A stretch of 64,000 bases of DNA from an uncultured Lachnospiraceae bacterium (GTDB lineage: Bacteria; Bacillota; Clostridia; Lachnospirales; Lachnospiraceae), in the NCBI GenBank assembly GCA_910585625.1, contig CAJUFQ010000010.1, forward strand, positions 1 through 64,000, given 5' to 3'. The position numbers and the translations under genes are program-made. The notes below the pieces were generated by a model. That model was not told the origin of the DNA. It was given only the letters and a program-made list of their open reading frames with translations, and made no database searches. The first letter of the stretch is position 1, and each line of letters opens with the position of its first letter. Positions 8,886 to 17,184 of the stretch are shown here, piece after piece.

Positions 8886-9350
8886 TTACCGTTTATTTCC
8901 AAAAAACAGGGAATATACCAAAAATATTATAATCAGCGGCACCAGAATCGGCAGCAGGAAAGCAATCACATTCGCCACCACTACAATAACCAAAACCGCC
9001 AGCGCAACCAGCAGAAGCTTGCCATACCACGCCCCCAGCCTGAAATGTCCCCGGGCCCCGCTCACGGAATCGTCCATGTACGTCCCGCCGCCTGGATCTG
9101 GCTGTCCATAACTGCCCGCATAATATTCCCTGCCGGCAGCCCTCCCAAATGAATCTGTCGTATCTATCAGCGTCTTGGCAATCAGCCTTGGGCTGCCAAG
9201 ACGGCCGATTACCATCTCTTCACTGCTGCCTTTGCGCACTTCTTCGATAATATAGTTATCATAATATCGGATATTTTCATTGATTGCTGCCTGGCTCAGC
9301 TGTCCCTGCAGCGCAAACCGTAATTCCTGCAAAAATTCCTGCCTTGTCAT
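8886..9350 (-). CDS. DUF1700/HAAS-like small membrane protein
   Basis: A 154-residue protein. The N-terminal 60 residues (MTRQEFLQELRFAL... YYDNYIIEEVRKG... IGRLGSP) match the HAAS-type helical domain seen in DUF1700 proteins, usually a signalling or partner-binding module. Two hydrophobic segments at the C-terminus (LLLVALAVLVIVVVANVIAFLLPIL and onward) anchor it in the membrane. I chose the ATG at 9350 because AGGAG lies 7 nt upstream; an upstream ATG at 9401 adds 17 unlikely residues. Often found with PadR regulators, none of which is present here. Confidence 0.8.
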   Translation of the reverse strand: MTRQEFLQELRFALQGQLSQAAINENIRYYDNYIIEEVRKGSSEEMVIGRLGSPRLIAKTLIDTTDSFGRAAGREYYAGSYGQPDPGGGTYMDDSVSGARGHFRLGAWYGKLLLVALAVLVIVVVANVIAFLLPILVPLIIIFLVYSLFFGNKR

Positions 9351-9468
9351 GAAAGTTCTCCTAACCGTCCCTACTGACATACTCGTCCTATCTTTTACCA
9401 ACCAGTATTTATTTTATCACACAATGAAAATTTTTTCATCATTATTTGCAATTTTTTTTTCAAATCTC

Positions 9469-9497
9469 TTGACAAAAGGAGAAAACTAATGTAACAT
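9469..9497 (+). promoter_or_regulatory. Promoter of tRNA-Arg
   Basis: TTGACA (9469-9474), then 17 nt, then TAACAT (9492-9497). The tRNA begins at 9525. This is a strong sigma-A match. Confidence 0.75.
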
Positions 9498-9524
9498 ATA
9501 AAAAGTTCGATGCGAACATAATAT

Positions 9525-9598
9525 GTGTGTGTAGCTCAGCTGGATAGAGCACTTGGCTACGGACCAAGGTGTCGGGAGTTCGAATCTTCTCACGCACG
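9525..9598 (+). tRNA. tRNA-Arg (ACG)
   Basis: Complete cloverleaf: acceptor GTGTGTG (9525-9531) pairs with CACGCAC (9591-9597) with one G-U pair, discriminator G598. The D arm is GCTCAG...GAGC, the anticodon stem CTTGG/CCAAG encloses CTACGGA with anticodon ACG at 9559-9561, and the T arm loop is TTCGAAT. CCA is not encoded. The A34 would be edited to inosine by TadA. Promoter and terminator flank it as a single-gene unit. Confidence 0.95.
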
Positions 9599-9604
9599 TA
9601 AACG

Positions 9605-9634
9605 ACCGGGAGACAAAAGTCTCCCGGTTTTTTT
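9605..9634 (+). terminator. Rho-independent terminator of tRNA-Arg
   Basis: ACCGGGAGAC (9605-9614) and GTCTCCCGGT (9619-9628) form a perfect 10-bp stem with an AAAA loop, followed by a T run to 9634. Confidence 0.92.
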
Positions 9635-9735
9635 ATCTTATTAGGAAAGACCTTGTCACGCGAAAGCATAACAGGGCCTTTCTTAAAACAAGAGAAACTT
9701 CCTGCTCCACAGCCCATAGGGCTGCATGGCAATGG

Positions 9736-10128
9736 TCAGCCTTCAATCATCTCATCCAGCAGCCTGACCATCGGCATGATGCACTCGTTCAGCACGCCTT
9801 TTACGCTATGTTCCAGCACGCCCAATGGTTCATGGTAGCTGATGGTAAAGATATCTCCCTTCTCCAGCTGCGTCTCAACCGGAAATTCCAGCCTCTCATG
9901 CGCCAGCTCGGCAGACTTCTCATCAAAATCACCCTCCAGGCCGACTGCCTGTATATGCACATCCGTGGCCACGATATCCAGAAGGACCCTGATTTTCTTC
10001 CCTGACTCATTCGTGACGTCAGCCCGGATGGAACAGTTATTGCCTTTCACGCCTCCCACAAGATCCCAGCCCGTACACGCTTTGAGTTCCTTCATTATTT
10101 TTTCTGCAATCTTTACTATCTGTTTCAT
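9736..10128 (-). CDS. Uncharacterised cytoplasmic protein next to GH42
   Basis: A 130-residue alpha/beta protein without recognised domain. The sequence starts MKQIVKIAEKIMKEL and has a conserved-looking core (RADVTNESGKKIRVLLDIVATDVHIQAVGLEGD). The start at 10128 is chosen because AAAGGA lies 9 nt upstream; a longer frame from 10191 would overlap the beta-galactosidase gene and lacks a ribosome binding site. It is 25 nt downstream of the GH42 gene and probably co-transcribed, but nothing ties it to galactoside metabolism. Confidence 0.68.
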   Translation of the reverse strand: MKQIVKIAEKIMKELKACTGWDLVGGVKGNNCSIRADVTNESGKKIRVLLDIVATDVHIQAVGLEGDFDEKSAELAHERLEFPVETQLEKGDIFTISYHEPLGVLEHSVKGVLNECIMPMVRLLDEMIEG

Positions 10129-10153
10129 TTCCCATTTCCTTTCCATTTCTGTT

Positions 10154-12151
10154 TCATGGCATTTTCTGCCTCTGTAAAATCTGCGCCTCATATGCTTTCA
10201 GGGCTCCCGCCTGCCCCCCTTTGAGCAACTGGTAGCCCTCCGGCGCCTCATACGCTTTGCATTCGCCGGTATGATTGATGACAAACAAGAAGCTCTGGCT
10301 TTCATTTTCCCGGGATGCGCATTCCACGCCGTCCACCGGCTCCATCAGCGAATCCACTTCCGCCCTGCTGCAGGCCAGTGACAACAGCCTGTCCATCAAC
10401 GCTTCCCCCGGCTCAGTGCCTACATAATAGCAGGCTCCGCAGCCATACGCATGAGCTGTGATGCAAGGTTCTCCTGCATAGAACTCACTCGCGTAGCTGG
10501 CCAGCGTCTCCGTCCCAGGCAGCAGGCGCATCAAGTCGCTCCAGATTCCTGCCGGAAGCTTCTCTTCCCCGAACAGCACTTCTATCTGCGCGTCCCTGAG
10601 GCAGTCGTAATCCAACACTTCCACACCGGCAACCTTGCTGAGCCTTCCAGGCAGCTCCCGCTCCGTCATGCAGATATTATTGACGTCCTTCACGCCTGTC
10701 CGCATGGTGAGCAGCAGATGCCCTCCCTGCCCTACGTAATCCATGTATTTTTCTTCCATTTCCGGGGACATCAGGTATTGCAGCGGCGCCAACAGTAATT
10801 TATATTTTGAAAAATCCCCCTGCTGCGGCACGAAATCGACAGGGATATTCCGCTCATAGAGCGCATGGTAATATTTCTGCAGCTGCCTGGTGTAGCTTAA
10901 ATCCTTATGGTGGGGCTGTATCTGGAATGCATACTCCTGCTCAAAAGAAAACACAATCCCCACCTGGGCATTGGGCATGCTCCCTTGCAGGGAATCCATC
11001 AAAGGATTGACTTCATGAATGAAATCCTGCAATTCCTTGTACCTCCTGCCCGGATTACCGCTATGGGGCAATATGCCGTGCCAGTACTGCTCCGTCCCCA
11101 TCGCACAAGTCCTCCAGCGGAAAAAGACGACCGCGTCCGCGCCGTGAGCAATGGACTGCATCGCCCATGCACTGAGCTGCCCGGGAGCCGGCGCCCTGCC
11201 CATGACCTCCCAGCCCGTAATACCGGACTGCTGTTCCATAATCCAGAACGGCTGGTTCTTGTAACTGCGCACTACGTCCAGCGTCGCCGCCAGGACATGT
11301 TCCTTCTCATGGGGCGACTCTGGCAGATAGAACCCTCCCGGGTACTGGTCATGGGAAACAAAATCTAAAAGCTCCCCTAATTTATAATAGTCCACTTTAT
11401 CCGCAAAGCCCATGTAATTGTGTGTGATAAACTGATTTTTCGCATATCTGCGGATAATTTCCGTCTGCTCCCTGGCAAAATCCACAATCAGGTCAGAGCA
11501 GAATCTTTTCCAATCCAGCATCGCGGAAGGGTTCTCCCCGGTCACGGTAATCCGCGGGGCAGGCACTTCCTTGAAATCATTGTATTCCTGGCTCCAGAAT
11601 GCATTTCCCCATGCCTGGTTCAGGTTTTGCACCGTCTGATATTTCTTGCGCAGCCATCCCTGGAAATGCTTCCTGCAGCTTGCACAGGTACAAAGTTCCT
11701 GGTGGCTGTTCCCCAGCTCGTTATCTGGCTGCCAGCCGATGACATAAGGGTTTTCCCCATAACGGCGCGCCATCTCCTCTGTCAATTTGCGGACATACTG
11801 CCTATATACGGGGCTTGACTGGCAGTCGTGATGCCTGCCCCCAAATCCCCGGACACGCCCCTCGCGGTCGATTGGAAGGATTTCCGGGTGCTTGTCTGCC
11901 ATCCATGCCGGCGGCGCCGCCGTGGGCGTCCCCACGATGGTATAAATCCCATGCGCTCCGAAAAGCCCAATCGCCTCGTCCAGCCAGCCAAACTCGTAGA
12001 TGCCTTCCTCTGGCTCAAGCTTATGCCAGGAAAATTCCGCCATACGCACCATCTGGATGCCCATCCCCTGCATCAGAGCGGCGTCCTTGTCCCAACGCGC
12101 CCGCTCCCAGTGTTCTGGATAGTAATCCACCCCAAAATGCAACTGTTTCAT
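10154..12151 (-). CDS. GH42 beta-galactosidase
   Basis: A 665-residue cytoplasmic glycoside hydrolase family 42 enzyme that cleaves terminal beta-D-galactosides from oligosaccharides. The TIM-barrel begins HFGVDYYPEHW; the acid/base Glu is in WQPDNELGN and the nucleophile Glu in FWIMEQQSG. A cluster of four Cys (CTCASCRKHF and C in the barrel) matches the GH42 zinc site. The ATG at 12151 has AAGGAGG six nt upstream. No transporter or LacI/AraC regulator accompanies it, so inducer and uptake are not evident. Confidence 0.94.
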   Translation of the reverse strand: MKQLHFGVDYYPEHWERARWDKDAALMQGMGIQMVRMAEFSWHKLEPEEGIYEFGWLDEAIGLFGAHGIYTIVGTPTAAPPAWMADKHPEILPIDREGRVRGFGGRHHDCQSSPVYRQYVRKLTEEMARRYGENPYVIGWQPDNELGNSHQELCTCASCRKHFQGWLRKKYQTVQNLNQAWGNAFWSQEYNDFKEVPAPRITVTGENPSAMLDWKRFCSDLIVDFAREQTEIIRRYAKNQFITHNYMGFADKVDYYKLGELLDFVSHDQYPGGFYLPESPHEKEHVLAATLDVVRSYKNQPFWIMEQQSGITGWEVMGRAPAPGQLSAWAMQSIAHGADAVVFFRWRTCAMGTEQYWHGILPHSGNPGRRYKELQDFIHEVNPLMDSLQGSMPNAQVGIVFSFEQEYAFQIQPHHKDLSYTRQLQKYYHALYERNIPVDFVPQQGDFSKYKLLLAPLQYLMSPEMEEKYMDYVGQGGHLLLTMRTGVKDVNNICMTERELPGRLSKVAGVEVLDYDCLRDAQIEVLFGEEKLPAGIWSDLMRLLPGTETLASYASEFYAGEPCITAHAYGCGACYYVGTEPGEALMDRLLSLACSRAEVDSLMEPVDGVECASRENESQSFLFVINHTGECKAYEAPEGYQLLKGGQAGALKAYEAQILQRQKMP

Positions 12152-12264
12152 CCCTGTCCTCCTTATATCCAGAATAAGCCCGGCACACGCCTTCCATACA
12201 AGCTGCATCAAGGCCGGACATACAGCTATTCTCTCACATTTCCGCAAAAACTACAACTTACTTA

Positions 12265-12293
12265 TTGAAAAAACATAGTGGCAAGCATATAAT
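12265..12293 (+). promoter_or_regulatory. Strong promoter of asnA
   Basis: TTGAAA (12265-12270), 17 nt, TATAAT (12288-12293). Transcription should begin near 12300, leaving an 84-nt leader before the asnA start. Confidence 0.85.
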
Positions 12294-12300
12294 AGTTACA

Positions 12301-12333
12301 GTTCACCCGTCCGCCAATGGCGTGAAAGTGAAC
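12301..12333 (+). promoter_or_regulatory. Structured 5' leader hairpin of asnA
   Basis: GTTCAC (12301-12306) pairs with GTGAAC (12328-12333) and inside it CGCC (12312-12315) pairs with GGCG (12319-12322) around AAT, separated by an asymmetric internal loop. This sits at the predicted very 5' end of the mRNA. It could stabilise the transcript or be a protein-binding site. It is much too short for a T-box, and no known riboswitch class is recognised. Confidence 0.5.
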
Positions 12334-12383
12334 ATGGACACACTTTATGTATTTAGAAAAATCTGACTATTAAGGAGATTCAC

Positions 12384-13394
12384 ATGGAACATTTAATTGT
12401 ACCTGAAAATTATCAGTCTGCCCTTAGCCTTCATGACACGCAGATTGCCATCAAGACCGTCAAGGATTCCTTTCAGAACCTTTTGTCGGAGCGTCTGAAC
12501 TTACAACGCGTATCCGCCCCGCTGTTCGTAGACCCGGACTCCGGGCTCAACGACAACTTAAACGGCGTGGAACGGCCCGTCACTTTCGGCATCAAAGAAC
12601 AGGATGAAAAGACTGCCGAGATTGTACATTCGCTGGCAAAATGGAAACGTTATGCACTGAAAAAATACGGTTTTTCCATGGGGGAAGGCATTTACACTGA
12701 TATGAACGCCATCCGCCGGGATGAAGACACCGACAACATCCATTCTATTTTCGTGGATCAATGGGATTGGGAAAAGATTATTTCCCGGGAGGACCGCAAC
12801 CTTGAATTCCTCAAGGAAACGGTGCGGACTGTCTACAAAGTCCTGCGCAAAACAGAGAAATATATGGCAATCCAGTATGATTACATAGAAGAAATCCTGC
12901 CGCATGATATCTTCTTCATCACGACCGGGCAGCTGGAAGAACTGTACCCGCAGTCCACGCCAAAAGAGCGCGAATACCTGATCTGCAAGGAGAAGGGCGC
13001 CGCATGCATCATGCAGATTGGCGACAAACTAAAATCCGGCGAACCGCACGACGGCAGGGCCCCGGATTACGATGACTGGGCTTTAAACGCGGACATCGTC
13101 GTCTATTACCCGGTGCTTGACATTGCCTTAGAGCTTTCTTCCATGGGAATCCGTGTGGACGAGGCTTCTCTGGCAGAACAGCTTGAGAAAGCAGGATGCC
13201 CGGAACGCGCCGGGCTGCCGTTCCAGAAAGCTATCCTGGCAGGAGAACTCCCGCTTACCATCGGCGGCGGGATTGGCCAGTCAAGAATCTGCATGTTTTT
13301 CCTGCGCAAGGCGCACATCGGAGAAGTGCAGTCCTCGCTTTGGAAAGAGGAAATCTGTGAGGAAGCTGCAAAGCATGGCATCCAGCTGCTGTAA
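12384..13394 (+). CDS. asnA: Aspartate-ammonia ligase
   Basis: A 336-residue ammonia-dependent asparagine synthetase with the class II aminoacyl-tRNA-synthetase fold; it makes asparagine from aspartate, ATP and ammonia. Motifs include RVSAPLFVDPDSGLND near the N-terminus, FGIKEQD, the aspartate-binding PDYDDWALNADI and the ATP-site motif GGGIGQSR close to the C-terminus. AAGGAG lies upstream of the ATG. Expressed from its own promoter and divergent from the GH42 gene. Confidence 0.97.
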   Translation: MEHLIVPENYQSALSLHDTQIAIKTVKDSFQNLLSERLNLQRVSAPLFVDPDSGLNDNLNGVERPVTFGIKEQDEKTAEIVHSLAKWKRYALKKYGFSMGEGIYTDMNAIRRDEDTDNIHSIFVDQWDWEKIISREDRNLEFLKETVRTVYKVLRKTEKYMAIQYDYIEEILPHDIFFITTGQLEELYPQSTPKEREYLICKEKGAACIMQIGDKLKSGEPHDGRAPDYDDWALNADIVVYYPVLDIALELSSMGIRVDEASLAEQLEKAGCPERAGLPFQKAILAGELPLTIGGGIGQSRICMFFLRKAHIGEVQSSLWKEEICEEAAKHGIQLL

Positions 13395-13463
13395 ATGCAG
13401 TATGATACATTCACCATTGGACACTTATCCCCTCCTTCCAGAGGGAGAAAGAGAGGACACAAG

Positions 13464-15119
13464 ATGAAAAAGAACCAAAACACCCCCCGAACAGGCAGGA
13501 TTGCCAACTTCCGCGGGAAAAAGATTGCGGGCCTGCTGCTTCTTTTCTGTATCGCGGTATTGGTTTTCCCTGCTATGGCATACGCTACCGGGGACGGCGC
13601 GGCGGAAAACCCAAGCAATTTCTATATGACGGCATGGTCGCTCCTGCCGCCTATTATCGCTATCGGCCTTGCCCTGATTACCAAGGAAGTTTATTCCTCG
13701 CTGTTCGTAGGAATCCTCATCGGCGGCCTGCTCTACTCAAATTTCAGTTTTGAAGGCACGCTAACCCACGTATTTAACGACGGCATCGTTTCCGTGCTTG
13801 CAGACGCCTACAATGTCGGCATCCTTATTTTCCTGGTCATCCTGGGAATCATGGTCGTAATGATGAACAAAGCCGGCGGTTCTGCTGCGTTCGGACGCTG
13901 GGCTTCTTCCCACATCAAGACGCGTGCAGGCGCGCAGCTTGCCACCATCGCCTTAGGCGTGCTGATTTTCATTGACGATTACTTCAACTGCCTGACCGTG
14001 GGCAGCGTCATGCGCCCAGTCTCAGACAGCAGCAAAGTCTCCCGGGCAAAGCTGGCATATGTCATCGACGCGACAGCCGCCCCTATCTGCATCATCGCCC
14101 CGGTATCTTCCTGGGCTGCAGCAGTGGCAAGTTATGTGGAAGACGGCAACGGCCTTTATCTGTTTATCCGCACAATCCCCTTCAACTTCTACGCGCTCCT
14201 GACCATCGTCATGATGGTTTTCCTTGCGCTGACCAGCATGGATTACGGCCCTATGGCTACCCATGAGAAAAACGCCCGCGAAAAGGGCGATATCTTCTCC
14301 GGCATGAAGGATTATGCGAACGTGGCCAATGAGAACAGCAACCCAAACGGCAAAGTCATCGACCTTTTACTGCCGATTGCAGTACTGATAATTTCTTGTG
14401 TTATCGGCATGATTTATTCCGGCGGATTTTTTGAAGGCGTAAACTTCGTTGACGCATTTTCCAATTCCGACGCGTCCGTCGGCCTGATGCTCGGTTCTTC
14501 CGTGGCGATGATCGTCACGGCCATATACTATCTGATCCGCCGTTCCATCAGCTTCAAGGAACTTGCAGAAGCAATTCCGGAAGGCTTTAAGTCCATGGTT
14601 CCGGCCATCTTAATCCTTACTTTTGCATGGAGCTTAAAGGCAATGACAGATTCCCTCGGCGCAAAAGAATTTGTAGAAGCCGTAGTGAACAATTCCGCCA
14701 GCAGCTTCCAGGCATTCCTGCCAGCGATTGTATTCCTGATCGGCATATTTCTCGCTTTCGCGACCGGGACTTCCTGGGGAACCTTCGGCATCCTCATTCC
14801 GATTACGCTTGCCGTATTCCCCTTAGACGACCCGCTGGGCGTTGTCTGCGTATCCGCCTGCATGGCAGGCGCAGTATGTGGCGACCACTGCTCTCCGATA
14901 TCCGACACGACCATCATGGCGAGTGCAGGCGCGCAGTGCAACCATGTGACCCATGTCTCCACGCAGCTGCCATATGCCCTGACAGTGGCAGGCGTCAGCT
15001 TCGTCAGCTATGTGATAGCAGGCTTTTTGCCCAACGCAGTCATAGTCCTGCCGATTGGCATTGCCCTTATGCTGGCGACGCTGCTGTTAATCCAGAAGAC
15101 CCATCTCTGGCAGCATTAA
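13464..15119 (+). CDS. NhaC-family Na+/H+ antiporter
   Basis: A 551-residue polytopic membrane protein with about 11-12 hydrophobic segments. A first segment (residues 18-37) ending in AMAYA may be a signal-like TM. Family hallmarks include FIDDYFNCLTVGSVMRP, where the paired Asp residues lie in the transport path, and ATGTSWGTFGILIP. It is expected to exchange external H+ (or an organic solute) for internal Na+. The ATG at 13464 is chosen behind AGAGGACA; the frame is open from 13395 but without ribosome binding site. It follows asnA by 69 nt and may be read with it. Confidence 0.9.
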   Translation: MKKNQNTPRTGRIANFRGKKIAGLLLLFCIAVLVFPAMAYATGDGAAENPSNFYMTAWSLLPPIIAIGLALITKEVYSSLFVGILIGGLLYSNFSFEGTLTHVFNDGIVSVLADAYNVGILIFLVILGIMVVMMNKAGGSAAFGRWASSHIKTRAGAQLATIALGVLIFIDDYFNCLTVGSVMRPVSDSSKVSRAKLAYVIDATAAPICIIAPVSSWAAAVASYVEDGNGLYLFIRTIPFNFYALLTIVMMVFLALTSMDYGPMATHEKNAREKGDIFSGMKDYANVANENSNPNGKVIDLLLPIAVLIISCVIGMIYSGGFFEGVNFVDAFSNSDASVGLMLGSSVAMIVTAIYYLIRRSISFKELAEAIPEGFKSMVPAILILTFAWSLKAMTDSLGAKEFVEAVVNNSASSFQAFLPAIVFLIGIFLAFATGTSWGTFGILIPITLAVFPLDDPLGVVCVSACMAGAVCGDHCSPISDTTIMASAGAQCNHVTHVSTQLPYALTVAGVSFVSYVIAGFLPNAVIVLPIGIALMLATLLLIQKTHLWQH

Positions 15120-15130
15120 CGCCATGCAGA

Positions 15131-15179
15131 AAAGAGGGTGTCCCAAAAGTCTTGAAATGGCTTCTGGGACACCCTCTTT
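15131..15179. terminator. Bidirectional terminator between nhaC-like gene and trmD
   Basis: AAAGAGGGTGTCCCA (15131-15145) and TGGGACACCCTCTTT (15165-15179) form a perfect 15-bp stem. It serves the convergent antiporter and trmD transcripts. The sequence type (GGGTGTCCCA...) resembles terminator-like repeats scattered in Lachnospiraceae genomes. Confidence 0.88.
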
Positions 15180-15249
15180 GTTCTCTTATAGGATTTTGGT
15201 GACAAATGGTATGCGGGGGGGTTGGGCTGAATATCAACGAGACAGTACG

Positions 15250-15978
15250 CTAATTATCCAGCCTGTTTAACCACTCCTGCTCTTGCTTGGTGAGCGCCGC
15301 CCCTTCCAGCAAATCCGGGCGGCGTTCTTTGGTGCGCAGGATAGACTGCTGCCTGCGCCAGGCTTCAATATTCTTATGATGCCCGGAGAGCAGAACCGGA
15401 GGCACTTTCTTTCCCTGCCATTCTTCCGGCCGGGAATACTGGGGATATTCCAGCAGATTCCCTTCAAAGGACTCCGAAGCGCCGGACTCCAAATTACTCA
15501 GCACGCCGGGAACCATCCTGGAAATAGCGTCTACCATCACCATCGCCGGAAGCTCGCCGCCCGTGAGGACATAATCCCCCACAGACAGGTAATCCGTGAC
15601 GATTTCCTCCAGAACCCGCTCATCTATACCCTCGTAATGGCCGCAGAGCAGAATCAGATCTTCCTCCATGGCAAGCTCTTTCGCTTTCTGTTGGCAGAAA
15701 ACGCCCCCCTGAGGCGTGACGTAGATGCAGCGCGGCTTTTTCCCGATGCGGTCTGCCACAGCTTTCCACGCATCGTAGACCGGCTGCGCCTGCATCAGCA
15801 TCCCCGCGCCACCGCCATAGGGATAATCGTCCACTTTATGGTGTTTATTCGCAGAATAAGCGCGGATATCCACGGCCTCGATATGCAGGACGCCTGCCTC
15901 AGAGGCTCGCCCGATGATGCTGGTGTTAAGCCCCTCTTCCACCATCTGCGGAAATAACGTCAGGATATAGAAATTCAT
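15250..15978 (-). CDS. trmD: tRNA (guanine37-N1)-methyltransferase
   Basis: A 242-residue SPOUT-class enzyme that forms m1G37 next to the anticodon, preventing +1 frameshifting. The knotted SAM-binding site is visible (LLCGHYEGIDER, YVLTGGELPAMV) along with GGGAGMLMQ near residue 58. Its ATG overlaps the rimM stop by four bases. It ends the SRP/ribosome maturation operon; rplS, which usually follows, is absent here, and the next gene is convergent. Confidence 0.97.
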   Translation of the reverse strand: MNFYILTLFPQMVEEGLNTSIIGRASEAGVLHIEAVDIRAYSANKHHKVDDYPYGGGAGMLMQAQPVYDAWKAVADRIGKKPRCIYVTPQGGVFCQQKAKELAMEEDLILLCGHYEGIDERVLEEIVTDYLSVGDYVLTGGELPAMVMVDAISRMVPGVLSNLESGASESFEGNLLEYPQYSRPEEWQGKKVPPVLLSGHHKNIEAWRRQQSILRTKERRPDLLEGAALTKQEQEWLNRLDN

Positions 15979-16538
15979 AACGTTCCCTCCGTGCTTTCCC
16001 CCAGCAGCCCCGGCAGCAGCCGCACCCGCATGCTTCTCCCCGGCATGTCCACTTCCAGGATACAGTCGCGAATTGCCGGCAGGAGCAGTTCCTTCCTCTT
16101 ACCCGGTATCTTATCTACATAGGGGGAATCTTTGTCTACTTGCACCACGTAGACGTCGTTGGCCCCGGTCTGAAGCACATCCGTAAGCCTGCCCAGCAAT
16201 TCCCCCTCTTCGGTCTCTGCTTTTATCCCTATCAGGTCGGCAATGAAATACTCGCCTTCCTCGCATTTCACCGCATGTTCCCTCGTCACAAAAAGGCCTC
16301 TGCCCTTATATTTTTCCACCTCATTAATGTTGTCAATGCCTTTAAACTTGAGAATAGCCAGATTCTTAAAGAACTTCACCTGGGTAATTTCCAATTCCAG
16401 GTATCCGCCCTCATTTTCCAAAAGGACTTTCTTCAGTTTCTTGAAACGCCCGACGTCATCCGTCATGGGAAATACTTTTACCTCCCCGCGGACGCCATGG
16501 GTCGTGGTAATCGCTCCCACTTGCAACAAATCTTCCAT
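15975..16538 (-). CDS. rimM: Ribosome maturation factor RimM
   Basis: A 187-residue protein that assists 30S head assembly by binding S19. The N-terminal block VGAITTTHGVRGEVKVFPMTDD and the PRC-barrel C-terminus with TGANDVYVV and LLPAIRDCILEVD are typical. The ATG at 16538 follows GGGAG by 8 nt; the extra 15 residues of the longer frame are rejected. Operon position between khpA and trmD is the usual one. Confidence 0.95.
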   Translation of the reverse strand: MEDLLQVGAITTTHGVRGEVKVFPMTDDVGRFKKLKKVLLENEGGYLELEITQVKFFKNLAILKFKGIDNINEVEKYKGRGLFVTREHAVKCEEGEYFIADLIGIKAETEEGELLGRLTDVLQTGANDVYVVQVDKDSPYVDKIPGKRKELLLPAIRDCILEVDMPGRSMRVRLLPGLLGESTEGTL

Positions 16539-16613
16539 AAATAATTCTCCCATGATAAAAACTGCCGTAAAACCGAATATCAATTCTACGACAGCCTCTC
16601 TCTTTGTTATTTG

Positions 16614-16844
16614 CTACTGCACAATATCAACAATCACTTTCTTGTCACTCTTAGCTGCAGCCGCTTTGACAACCGCACGAATGGCTTTTGCAATCCGTCC
16701 CTGTTTTCCAATTACTTTCCCCATGTCTGCCTGGGCAACGCGTAACTCCAAAACGATAGACTTGTCATTCTCAGTCTCTGTAACTGCAACCTCTTCCGGG
16801 AAATCCACAAGCGCTTTCGCAATTACCTCTACTAATTCTTTCAT
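16614..16844 (-). CDS. khpA: KH-domain RNA-binding protein
   Basis: A 76-residue single KH domain (GKVIGKQGRIAKAIR is the GxxG-type RNA-binding loop, residues 44-58). It is a homologue of KhpA/YlqC, which with KhpB/Jag binds many RNAs and affects cell elongation. Found in its normal slot between rpsP and rimM. Confidence 0.95.
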   Translation of the reverse strand: MKELVEVIAKALVDFPEEVAVTETENDKSIVLELRVAQADMGKVIGKQGRIAKAIRAVVKAAAAKSDKKVIVDIVQ

Positions 16845-16862
16845 TACGTCACCTCACGATGA

Positions 16863-17105
16863 TTATTTCTCGATGCCGGCTGCCTTGAAGATCTTCGCTA
16901 CTGTATCTGTAGCCTGAGCGCCATTTGCTAACCATTTCTTTGCTAATTCTTCATTTACATGGAATTCGCTCGGATCCTTTGTGGGATCATATGTTCCAAT
17001 CTCTTCAATGAACCTTCCATCTCTGGGAAATCTGGAGTCAGCAACAACGATTCTATAGAAAGGAGCTTTCTTCTGTCCCATCCTCTTTAATCTGATCTTT
17101 ACCAT
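16863..17105 (-). CDS. rpsP: Ribosomal protein S16
   Basis: An 80-residue 30S subunit protein with the canonical N-terminus MVKIRLKRMGQKKAPFYRIV and GTYDPTKDP. Strong AGGAGGTGA precedes the ATG. Full length. Confidence 0.98.
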   Translation of the reverse strand: MVKIRLKRMGQKKAPFYRIVVADSRFPRDGRFIEEIGTYDPTKDPSEFHVNEELAKKWLANGAQATDTVAKIFKAAGIEK

Positions 17106-17184
17106 TTCTTTTCACCTCCTGGTCATGATATAGTATCTATATTACTTAAACTTAAGTAACCTATGATTATAACGCAGGCATGGC

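Noticed and set aside
9525..9598. tRNA-Arg as an integration site for a mobile element
   Set aside because: No integrase and no duplicated tRNA 3' end were found in the window.
12300..12383. T-box riboswitch before asnA
   Set aside because: The leader is about 84 nt, far below T-box length, and no T-box core or terminator is present.
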